Positions 1-6,405 of a stretch of DNA of 13,565 bases are shown here, one piece after another; the first letter of the stretch is position 1; each line of letters starts with the position of its first letter. Made by a program: the position numbers and the translations under genes. Source of the stretch: RGDT01 sp046719305 (GTDB taxonomy: Bacteria; Planctomycetota; Planctomycetia; Gemmatales; Gemmataceae); the NCBI GenBank assembly GCA_046719305.1, contig JBDNDE010000119.1, forward strand, positions 1 through 13,565, read 5' to 3'. Under the pieces are notes generated by a model that was given only the letters and a program-made list of their open reading frames with translations, was not told the origin of the DNA and searched no databases.

Positions 1-456
1 CACCCCGCCTAGATAGCGGATGTCGGCTTGGCGTTTGCGTGCGGCCAATTCATCGGCTCGTAGTTGCGACACCAGTTGCCCAGGACGGTTTAGCTCGTCC
101 TCACTGCTGGGCTGCGGATCCCCCTTGGACGCAGTAGGCTCGGCGGCAGAACTAGGCAAGGTCCAAATCCGCGAAACCGGTGCCGGGGTGCTGGCCACTG
201 TCGAAGCGGACGCCGCTGCCGTCCTAGAGGTATGGATTACGGGCAAAGCAGCGGGCGGCACCACAGACGAAGTAGGGGCAGCTTCTGTCACTTTGGACGG
301 CTCGGAGGGTTTACCAGCTTCCTTTCGCTGACTTAGAAAGATCCAGGTGGACTTGGTGGGAGCCGTGGGGGCCGACGTTGCAAGAGTTTGTCCCCAGGCG
401 GAGGCCCAACTGGTCAAGCAGGCAGCGAGCACCCCTGTGTGCTTCCAGCTTCGCAT
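1..456 (-). CDS. Secreted protein of unknown function, N-terminal part (runs off the left edge)
   Basis: An open frame of 152 codons on the minus strand starts at ATG 456-454 and is still open at base 1, so the C-terminus is missing. The first 22 or so residues form a convincing signal peptide: basic start (MRSWKH), hydrophobic core (GVLAACLTSWA) and a likely cleavage site after ASA or SAWG. Next comes a low-complexity stretch rich in Pro, Ala, Ser and Thr (about residues 25-120), probably a flexible linker. The last 30 residues (QLRADELAARKRQADIRYLG region) are charged and look helical. They vaguely resemble the first helix of HEAT-like repeat proteins common in Gemmata relatives, but that is only an impression. 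A GGAG ribosome-binding site lies 8 bases before the ATG, and an in-frame stop lies further upstream. No function can be assigned. Confidence 0.7.
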   Translation of the reverse strand, partial: MRSWKHTGVLAACLTSWASAWGQTLATSAPTAPTKSTWIFLSQRKEAGKPSEPSKVTEAAPTSSVVPPAALPVIHTSRTAAASASTVASTPAPVSRIWTLPSSAAEPTASKGDPQPSSEDELNRPGQLVSQLRADELAARKRQADIRYLGGV

Positions 457-640
457 CGGAAGGTCTCCAGGAAGATCGGTCCCGCGGAAGCGATCGAATG
501 GACAGAAGTATTCCGGCGGGCGGGCAATCGGCGTCGAGTCCTCCTTGACTCGGACGCTCCCCTGTCAAAAGAAATATCGGCTGATCTCCTCCTGCCGCTT
601 TTCTCAAAACAGACGGTCTTGTCTGACTACTTGGCACAAA

Positions 641-677
641 CAGAAAAGAGATCAGGGAGCAAGCGCCCCGATCTTTT
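641..677 (-). terminator. Intrinsic terminator after the AAA ATPase gene
   Basis: The arms 649-657 and 666-674 form a 9-bp stem with an 8-base loop. Read on the minus strand, the one imperfect position (654/669) is a G-U wobble, and the hairpin is followed by CUUUUCUGUUU. It lies about 35 bases beyond the stop of the ATPase gene. The plus-strand reading also has a T tract (674-677), but there the imperfect pair is an A/C mismatch, so minus is the better direction. Confidence 0.6.
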
Positions 678-707
678 GCTTTTGGTAGTGGTTCCCATCG
701 GGATAGG

Positions 708-2243
708 TTATGTGTGAAACTTATTAGCCTTCATGCGATCGTCCGTGGCTTCGATCTGCTCCAATGAGGGGTGCAACCACTCCTCGGCGTGCTTTTGCTT
801 CCAGAAGCAAGCCAGGGCAATCTGGCCACAGCGTTCCTGGAACTGAGCGGGCGTCTCCTGCAGATCGGGGTAGCGGTCGATGAACGCCAGCATGTCCAGG
901 TGGGCTTGCTCAAACTCACCCAGGATGCGGGCTGCCATCCGCTTCTTGTCCTCCGGCTCCATATAGGTTAATTCGACCGCCTTGTCGATGCGTCCCGGGC
1001 GCGTCGAGATGAACTCCTGTGTCCCATCGGGCAGTTTACGCGGCTGACCTAAAGCCGAGTCAATCTTGGAAATGTCATTGGTGGTGATGATGGTGAAAAT
1101 CCCATCACTCCGCTCGACACCATCCAAACAGTTGAGCAAGCAGTCAAAGGTCAGAGGCGAAAAACCCCCGTTGTTCCGATTGGTGCTGTTGTCGGAGTCT
1201 TCATCCTTTTTGGGCAGGAAAAACGATATAGGCGAATTCTTGCGGGCCACATTCTCCCGGCCGTGGAAGACGTTGTCGATGTCTTCGATCAAAGCGATGC
1301 ACGGCACATTGACTTGCATGTCCGTCCAGGCTTTCATCAGTTCGTTGTTGCTCATCTGAGCAAGGTTGAACACATAAATCGGCATGTTCAGATCTTCAGC
1401 GAAGGCGCGAGCCAGGGCTGTCTTGCCAGTACCCGGCGGACCGTAGAGCAGCCAGCCGCGCTTCCAGGGAATGCCCTTGCTGCGATACCAGTCCCGGTTG
1501 CTCCGCCACAACTCAATCTCGCGGATCAACTCGGTCACGCGTCGCGGAAAAATCAGGTTGCTCAACGCGCTGCCGTCGTGCGTCGGTGCCTTGCCCAGCT
1601 GATCCGGGGTGTGCGACAACAACCGATAATATCGCTGGCGATACCACGGCAAACCGTTGGTGCTGTCGTCCCAGTCGTCGTCAGACTTTTCGCGAGCCGG
1701 CACATGGTGAATGGTGAAGCGGTTCTTGGCCTGTTCCTGAGCCGAGTTAACCTCCCAGGTTAAGCGGTTGCTCTCTTCGCAGGCTTCGCGCAGCAACTGT
1801 TCAAAATCTAGCGTACCACGCAAAAATGTCACGCTCGAGAAGATCCGTGTCGGTCCGCCGTTCGGGTGATACTGCTGTTGCTGGTTGTTGTTGGCCGACT
1901 TCTTCTCCTGCGAATTGCTAAACAGGAAAGGAAACCAGCCGTTCCAGAAAATCAGTGTGCGGTTACCAAACTGTTCGTAACTGACCAGGCCGTAGCGGCC
2001 GTCGCGCATGTACTCGAAGTCGGCACCGTAGAGACGGTCGTAGTTACCCCAACGCTTGTAGTGGGTGACGAGGTAGGCGATGAGTGCCTGGTGAGCGGCC
2101 TCGCTGGGGATTTCGATGCGGCGAATAAGCAGACCAACGACGCGCCAGCCCAAAGCCTTGATCTGTTCCCAACAAGCAGCCAGGATGCCGAGCAAGGCAC
2201 CGCCCATGAGAAGGTTTTTGAAGTCCATGAGTGTACCATCCAT
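708..2243 (-). CDS. BCS1-like AAA+ ATPase, membrane-anchored
   Basis: A 511-residue protein. Residues about 9-25 are hydrophobic (LLMGGALLGILAAC) and probably form a single N-terminal membrane anchor. Residues about 50-210 form a family-specific middle region containing an Asn/Gln run (118-124). The AAA+ module follows: Walker A GPPGTGKT (268-275), Walker B-like ALIEDID (317-323), sensor-1 TTN (387-389) and arginine-finger region RPGRID (415-420). The ED-ID Walker B and the LLNCLDGV motif (369-376) are typical of the BCS1 group, whose mitochondrial member translocates the folded Rieske protein. An acidic, Asn-rich insert (about 330-362) separates Walker B from LLNCLDGV. The bacterial role is unknown; a chaperone or protein-remodelling function at the membrane is inferred. 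The start is uncertain: Met6 (ATG at 2228) has GGATGG 7 bases upstream, whereas Met1 has only GAAGAA directly before it. Confidence 0.88.
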   Translation of the reverse strand: MDGTLMDFKNLLMGGALLGILAACWEQIKALGWRVVGLLIRRIEIPSEAAHQALIAYLVTHYKRWGNYDRLYGADFEYMRDGRYGLVSYEQFGNRTLIFWNGWFPFLFSNSQEKKSANNNQQQQYHPNGGPTRIFSSVTFLRGTLDFEQLLREACEESNRLTWEVNSAQEQAKNRFTIHHVPAREKSDDDWDDSTNGLPWYRQRYYRLLSHTPDQLGKAPTHDGSALSNLIFPRRVTELIREIELWRSNRDWYRSKGIPWKRGWLLYGPPGTGKTALARAFAEDLNMPIYVFNLAQMSNNELMKAWTDMQVNVPCIALIEDIDNVFHGRENVARKNSPISFFLPKKDEDSDNSTNRNNGGFSPLTFDCLLNCLDGVERSDGIFTIITTNDISKIDSALGQPRKLPDGTQEFISTRPGRIDKAVELTYMEPEDKKRMAARILGEFEQAHLDMLAFIDRYPDLQETPAQFQERCGQIALACFWKQKHAEEWLHPSLEQIEATDDRMKANKFHT

Positions 2244-2282
2244 TTCTTCGCGGGAGTGAAGAAACGTAACGCTCCCTCTAAA

Positions 2283-2311
2283 GTGAAAGAGAGTGACCGC
2301 GCGAATATAAG
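2283..2311 (+). promoter_or_regulatory. Possible promoter for the DUF1559 gene
   Basis: GTGAAA (2283-2288, 4/6 match to TTGACA) is separated by 17 bases from TATAAG (2306-2311, 5/6 match to TATAAT). It lies in the divergent region between the AAA ATPase and the DUF1559 gene and would give a leader of about 200 bases. Matches like this arise by chance, so it is a weak call. Confidence 0.2.
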
Positions 2312-2406
2312 GTTCGCAGGCGGGGAGAATACCTCCGGCGCGGTTGGGACGACGCCGGGCAAGCCGTACGTCAGAGCGTGATACGCATGGTCCACAGCCA
2401 TTTTAC

Positions 2407-2442
2407 GCCGGCGTTCAACGATTGTGACGGCAAATTTTTTTT
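2407..2442 (+). terminator. Possible attenuator: weak hairpin followed by a run of eight T
   Basis: GCCG (2407-2410) pairs with CGGC (2428-2431), and inside it CAA (2416-2418) pairs with TTG (2422-2424) around a CGA loop. The hairpin is followed by AAA and eight T (2435-2442). The stem is interrupted and not strong. Its place, 80 bases before the DUF1559 start, would make it either a leader attenuator or a block against transcription entering from the left. Confidence 0.22.
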
Positions 2443-2520
2443 GGTGGCTAGTCCGTGGAGGCGGGTTTCTGTAGTTTGCATCGAGGTATTCCGATGCACT
2501 TCCAACCAAGGAATCCTGTT

Positions 2521-3402
2521 ATGCGCCCCTGGTCCTGTTTTGCCCGTTATGGCTTCACGTTGATCGAACTGCTGGTAGTAATCGCCATCGTTGCCCTTCT
2601 AATTGGCCTGCTGTTGCCTGCCATCCAAAAAGTGCGCGAGGCGGCCGCTCGTCTGCAATGCAGCAACAACCTCAAGCAACTTAGTCTTGCTTCGCTGAAT
2701 CATGAGAGCACACATGGATTTCTTCCTGCGGGGTTTGGCTCTGTTAACCGCGTGGGCACCTTGCCGCATCTGTTACCTTTTCTCGAACAGGACGCGGTGC
2801 ATCGGCAAATTCCGCCGGAGATGCTCGCCTTGCCAGGCAGCGGCGGGGTGTGGTGGGGGCGTGCTTATTCGGCGGGGATGGCGCGTATCAGCACCTTCAC
2901 CTGCCCGGCCGACAATGTCAACAGCGTCGTTCCCACCCATTGGACCTGGGCCTACGTCCACACCTTCGCCGGCTCCGCCCTTTCCAGCGGCTTTCGCGGC
3001 CATGAGGCAAATCTGGCCAAGAGCAATTACGCCGGCTGCGCGGGACAACTAGGGGCGGGTCAGCCGTTTGCGGGGATCTACGTGCCCGACATACGCCGCC
3101 GCCTGCTGGAGATCACCGACGGCACCAGCAACACGCTGGCCTTTGGCGAGTATCTGGGCGGCTCTTGGCCCGGTCCGCGCGATAGCGTCAGCTGCTGGAT
3201 GGGCGTCGGCGGCATTCCCACGCGTGACGGCCTGATGTTGCCTAGCCGGTGGAGCGGCTTCGCTGGCAAGCACAGCGGCGTTGTTCTGTTTGCAATGGGT
3301 GATGGCTCAGTACGCGGGCTACGTCGCGAAATCGACGTGATGTTATTGAATCAGGTCGCCGGCATCGACGATGGCAGTGTCATCGACGCCAGCCGGTTCT
3401 AA
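2521..3402 (+). CDS. DUF1559 protein with prepilin-type N-terminus (H-X9-DG family)
   Basis: 293 residues from the ATG at 2521. A short basic leader (MRPWSCFARYG) ends in Gly11, followed by FTLIELLVVIAIVALL, a classic type IV prepilin/pseudopilin motif cut by prepilin peptidase after the glycine. The hydrophobic helix runs on into KVREAAARLQCSNNLKQL, the standard start of the DUF1559 family. Near the C-terminus is H-SGVVLFAMG-DG, exactly His-X9-Asp-Gly, the family's processing-associated signature. DITDGTSNT-like sequence (EITDGTSNTLAFGEY) is also typical. These proteins occur in large paralogous sets in planctomycetes and are thought to be envelope or surface pseudopilins; the precise function is unknown. 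AAGGAA lies 7 bases before ATG 2521. ATG 2494 (GAGG 7 bases upstream, 20-residue leader) and GTG 2455 are alternatives; 2521 gives the most normal leader length. Confidence 0.9.
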   Translation: MRPWSCFARYGFTLIELLVVIAIVALLIGLLLPAIQKVREAAARLQCSNNLKQLSLASLNHESTHGFLPAGFGSVNRVGTLPHLLPFLEQDAVHRQIPPEMLALPGSGGVWWGRAYSAGMARISTFTCPADNVNSVVPTHWTWAYVHTFAGSALSSGFRGHEANLAKSNYAGCAGQLGAGQPFAGIYVPDIRRRLLEITDGTSNTLAFGEYLGGSWPGPRDSVSCWMGVGGIPTRDGLMLPSRWSGFAGKHSGVVLFAMGDGSVRGLRREIDVMLLNQVAGIDDGSVIDASRF

Positions 3403-3503
3403 CACCCAAAGGAGCTTTAGCCAGTCGCTGGCGCGAACGGCTGCCGGTTGTTTTCTGTCCTCGGTTTGTCTACTCTAGCAGTGACTGTAGCGCCGAGGCC
3501 AAG

Positions 3504-4343
3504 ATGCTCGATAATTGTCCATATCACACGTTTAAGCACGCTGGCCTGACCATCGAAGGCTATTCTCGCGCCGCGGTGCAAAGCGTCTATCGCATCGCCG
3601 AACTGAAGCTTGGCTTCGATCTCGGAGCGCATCCCTGGGATTTCAACGGGACGCCTCACTGGTTTCTCAGCCATGCCCATCTCGATCACATCGCTGCCCT
3701 GCCCGTCTATGTGGCCCGGCGACGTATGATGAAGATGGAACCGCCGGTTGTCTATTTGCCCGAGTATGCAGTCGAGGATGTCCGCAAAATTTTGGCCCTG
3801 TTCCAACGGCTGGATCGTGGCCGGCAGGTATGCGAATTACGGGGACTAAATCCCGATGACGAAGTTGATTTGTCGCGCGAACATGTCGTGCGGGCCTTCG
3901 CCACCACCCACACCATCCCCTCATTAGGCTTCATCGTCTACGATCGCCGGCACAAGCTCAAGGAAGAATACCTCGGCCTGCCAGGCGAGCAGATACGCGA
4001 CCTGCGGCAGTCGGGGGTGGCTATCACCCGTGAGGTACGGATTCCGTTGGTGTGCTACACGGGCGACACCAGCCCGGCGGGCCTCGATGCCTGCCCCGAT
4101 GTCTTCAAGGCCAAGGTTCTCATCACCGAGATGAGCTTTGTGAGGGCCAAGCACCGCCGTGAAAAAATTCACAAATTTGGTCATCTGCATCTCGACGATT
4201 TCGTTGAACGGGCCGATCGCTTCGAAAATGAACTCATCCTGTGTGGGCACTTCAGCACGCGTTACTACCCCGACGAAGTACGGCGGACGCTCTTTGAAAA
4301 ACTGCCGCCCAAACTGCGCGACCGGATTCAACTCGTGCTCTGA
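3504..4343 (+). CDS. Metallo-beta-lactamase-fold RNase Z-family protein (short, plant-like type)
   Basis: 279 residues. The zinc-binding motif HAHLDH lies at 57-62, followed by the RNase Z-family ligands: His136 (TTHTIPSLGF), Asp188 in TGDT, Glu209 in TEMSF, the GHLHLDD block (226-232) and His249 in CGHFSTRY. tRNase Z removes the 3' trailer of pre-tRNAs; the full set of ligands suggests an active metallohydrolase. The N-terminus lacks the usual bacterial RNase Z opening and begins with a block containing IEGYSRAAVQS. The middle (YLGLPGEQIRDLRQSGVAIT) recalls plant TRZ1-type short tRNase Z. There is no room for the long exosite arm of typical bacterial enzymes. GAGG lies 5 bases before the ATG. 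It is preceded by the DUF1559 gene after 101 bases and converges on the next gene with a 4-base gap. Another metal-dependent hydrolase activity cannot be excluded. Confidence 0.85.
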   Translation: MLDNCPYHTFKHAGLTIEGYSRAAVQSVYRIAELKLGFDLGAHPWDFNGTPHWFLSHAHLDHIAALPVYVARRRMMKMEPPVVYLPEYAVEDVRKILALFQRLDRGRQVCELRGLNPDDEVDLSREHVVRAFATTHTIPSLGFIVYDRRHKLKEEYLGLPGEQIRDLRQSGVAITREVRIPLVCYTGDTSPAGLDACPDVFKAKVLITEMSFVRAKHRREKIHKFGHLHLDDFVERADRFENELILCGHFSTRYYPDEVRRTLFEKLPPKLRDRIQLVL

Positions 4344-4347
4344 ACCG

Positions 4348-5355
4348 TCAGATTTTCACTAGCACCTTGCCCACCAGTGTGCCTGCGTTGTGCAGGGTGT
4401 TCGTCTCCAACAACCGATGCGCTTCGGCCGTTTGTTCCAGGGGAAAGACCGCCCCCACTGGCGGATGCAGCTTCCCCTCGGCCAGCCAACGGTTGATGGC
4501 GTCGGCACAAACGCGTTGCTCGTCGGGGGTAGCGTTGAACATCGCGAAGCCATGCAGCGACAGCCCCTTGACATAGAACGGCCCGACTGGTAGCGTCGCC
4601 TTGGCTGCTCGCCCGGCAATCAGCACGATTCGCCCGCGTGGGGCCATCCGCTCCACTACGGCAGGCAAATCGATTTCGCGTTGCGTTTCAAACCACACAT
4701 CCAACCCTTTGCCGCCGCTGAGCGATCCAATCGCTTCGGCTAGCGACTTGGCCAGATCTTCACTCTTATAATTCAGCACCGCATCGGCCCCCCAGCGGCG
4801 GCACAATTCGGCCTTCTCGGCGCTGCCTACTGTGCAGATGACTTTGGCTCCAATAGCTTTGGCCATCTGCAGGACCATCGAGCCGACACCGCCGGTACCG
4901 CCGTGGACAAAGACGGTTTCCCCAGGCAGCAGCCGGGCATGGGTGAATAACCCCAAGTGGGCGGTGATGCCGGTCAGCGCAGCGGCGGCGGCATCCTGTT
5001 CGCCGACCTTTTCAGGGATGGGATAGAGCCAGTGTTCCTCAACGCAGACCAGTTCAGCAGTGGTGCCCTGGCGTCCGAGCAAGCCCTGGTTGCTGCCCCA
5101 GACTCGATCACCGGGTCGAAAACGGGTCACGCCCGGACCTACCAGATCGACCACACCGGCTAAATCCGACGCAGGGAAAAACGGCTTGGGCAAAGGCATA
5201 GCCACACTGCCAGCGCGAACGTAGACATCAATAGGGTTGAGGCCAGCCACCGCAACCCGGACGCGGACTTGACCAGGGCCGGGCGTTGGCTCAGGGACAT
5301 CCCCCAGGCGAATGGTTTCGGGACTTCCCGTCGTGTCGATCATCGCCGCTCGCAT
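4348..5355 (-). CDS. NADPH:quinone oxidoreductase, zeta-crystallin type (MDR superfamily)
   Basis: 335 residues, the normal length for the family. The N-terminal GroES-like domain contains GQVRVRVAVAGLNPIDVYVRAG (about 28-49) and the FFPASDLAGVV block. The Asn40-Pro41-Ile-Asp of zeta-crystallin-type reductases sits where zinc alcohol dehydrogenases carry a catalytic Cys, so no catalytic zinc is expected. The Rossmann domain carries the NADPH-binding motif HGGTGGVGS (151-159). Family members reduce quinones or enals with NADPH in the cytoplasm; the actual substrate is unknown. Its neighbour across a 104-base divergent region is a phenylalanine hydroxylase-HPPD unit, so a quinone from tyrosine catabolism is a possible but unproven substrate. 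The start is supported by AGGGAG 7 bases upstream; that site and the ATG are part of a long inverted repeat shared with the hydroxylase gene. No terminator is visible in the 4 bases separating it from the convergent RNase Z gene. Confidence 0.92.
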   Translation of the reverse strand: MRAAMIDTTGSPETIRLGDVPEPTPGPGQVRVRVAVAGLNPIDVYVRAGSVAMPLPKPFFPASDLAGVVDLVGPGVTRFRPGDRVWGSNQGLLGRQGTTAELVCVEEHWLYPIPEKVGEQDAAAAALTGITAHLGLFTHARLLPGETVFVHGGTGGVGSMVLQMAKAIGAKVICTVGSAEKAELCRRWGADAVLNYKSEDLAKSLAEAIGSLSGGKGLDVWFETQREIDLPAVVERMAPRGRIVLIAGRAAKATLPVGPFYVKGLSLHGFAMFNATPDEQRVCADAINRWLAEGKLHPPVGAVFPLEQTAEAHRLLETNTLHNAGTLVGKVLVKI

Positions 5356-5463
5356 CTGCCTTCTCCCTTGCTTCGGAGTGGACTCTCTTGGCCAGTCTGC
5401 CGATGAGGAATAAAATAATCCGATAGACCATTTCCGGCACCGGGCAAGGGAGAGGGCAGATGC
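5352..5463. repeat. 20-bp inverted repeat framing the divergent promoter region
   Basis: Bases 5352-5371 (read on the minus strand) and 5444-5463 (plus strand) are identical at 19 of 20 positions; the single difference is GAAGG versus GAGGG. Each arm contains the Shine-Dalgarno sequence (AGGGAG) and the ATG of the gene on its side. The arms are separated by 72 bases (5372-5443) that hold the best candidate promoter of the region. The match is far too long to be explained by both genes simply having a ribosome-binding site. It could be an invertible segment, a shared regulatory site at DNA or RNA level, or the remains of a local inverted duplication. Confidence 0.85.
5388..5416 (+). promoter_or_regulatory. 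Candidate promoter of the phenylalanine hydroxylase-HPPD unit
   Basis: TTGGCC (5388-5393, 4/6) and TAAAAT (5411-5416, 5/6 match to TATAAT) are spaced by exactly 17 bases. Transcription would start near 5423, leaving a leader of about 37 bases before the hydroxylase ATG. It lies between the two arms of the 20-bp inverted repeat. I found no comparable promoter pointing the other way, toward the quinone oxidoreductase. Confidence 0.4.
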
Positions 5464-6356
5464 AGAACACCGCGAAACTCGTCGAATACGGCAATGTGAT
5501 CGACGCCCAGTCGATGGTCACGCCCGAGGATGTAACCGAACTGGTACTGGATCCGGGGCATCCAGGTGAGAACGACCCGGAATACATCGAGAGGCGCAAA
5601 TACCTTTTTGCCTTGACACGGAAGCATCGTCTGGACAAACTGGGGCCGCCGGTCATCGAGTACACGCCCGAGGAGACGCGGATCTGGCGGGAAGTCAGCC
5701 CCCAGCTTGACGAGTTGCATGTCAAACATGCCTGTAGCATCTACTTGCGTGCCAAACGCTCGCTGAACATCACTGAACACGAGATTCCGCAACTTCGCTT
5801 CCTCAGCCAACGCGTGCAGCAAGAAACCAACATGCACCTCGTTCCCGCCGAGGGCGCGCTGCCCTACCGCACCTTCTATGAATATATTGCACAGCGCGGC
5901 TTCCCCGTCACGCAATTCTTACGGCACGGCTCGCATCCCGAATTCACCCCCGAGCCGGACATGATCCACGACTGCCTCGGGCATGTGCCGCCACTGATGG
6001 ATCGCGATTACGCCGAATTGCTGACGCTCATTGGCAAGGCCGCTGCTTGGACGCCGCATGGCGACCAGGTGCTGGCGCTGAAGCGTTTTAGCTGGTTTAG
6101 TATCGAGTTTGGCTTACTCGAAGAACAGGGCGAGCTCAAAGTCTTCGGCGCGGGTATCCTTTCGTCCACGGGCGAAATCCCCTACTCGCTCACTAGCCGC
6201 GAGGTCACACGTCGGCCATTCGTGACCGAGGTGGTCATCAACACCGATTACGACCCGTCGCGGATGCAGGATCAACTGTTTATCGCGCCATCGTTTGCGT
6301 TTTTACGGCAGGAGTTGGAAGGGTTGGTCCGACGCTTCAACATCCCGGTTTTATGA
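5460..6356 (+). CDS. phhA: Phenylalanine 4-hydroxylase-like aromatic amino acid hydroxylase
   Basis: 298 residues, close to bacterial monomeric phenylalanine hydroxylases. The enzyme uses iron, O2 and a tetrahydropterin to turn phenylalanine into tyrosine. The facial-triad iron ligands are visible: His170 and His175 in MIHDCLGHVP (168-177) and Glu216 in FSIEFGL (213-219); the spacings of 5 and 41 residues match known bacterial enzymes. Other family hallmarks are EYIAQRGFPVTQFLR (141-155) and the FGAGILSSTGEI block (229-240). The N-terminal 60 residues do not look like the ACT regulatory domain of animal enzymes. AGGGAG lies 7 bases before the ATG. The HPPD gene follows after 49 bases on the same strand, which supports a role in phenylalanine breakdown. 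No pterin carbinolamine dehydratase gene (usual partner) is in the window. The family also includes tyrosine and tryptophan hydroxylases, but phenylalanine best fits the neighbourhood. Confidence 0.9.
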   Translation: MQNTAKLVEYGNVIDAQSMVTPEDVTELVLDPGHPGENDPEYIERRKYLFALTRKHRLDKLGPPVIEYTPEETRIWREVSPQLDELHVKHACSIYLRAKRSLNITEHEIPQLRFLSQRVQQETNMHLVPAEGALPYRTFYEYIAQRGFPVTQFLRHGSHPEFTPEPDMIHDCLGHVPPLMDRDYAELLTLIGKAAAWTPHGDQVLALKRFSWFSIEFGLLEEQGELKVFGAGILSSTGEIPYSLTSREVTRRPFVTEVVINTDYDPSRMQDQLFIAPSFAFLRQELEGLVRRFNIPVL

Positions 6357-6405
6357 GCGTTCTCGTTTTTCGATCACTCACGTATCCTTGCGAGATCAAT
6401 ATCCT

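Noticed and set aside
20..331. 103-codon plus-strand frame at the left edge
   Set aside because: It is the antisense shadow of the secreted-protein gene on the minus strand, which has a signal peptide and a ribosome-binding site.
3445..3475. TTGTTT-17-TACTCT as promoter of the RNase Z-like gene
   Set aside because: Both boxes match only 3 of 6 consensus bases; not better than background.
6295..6405. In-frame upstream extension of HPPD
   Set aside because: Lies mostly inside the hydroxylase gene; HPPD similarity begins just after the Met at 6406.
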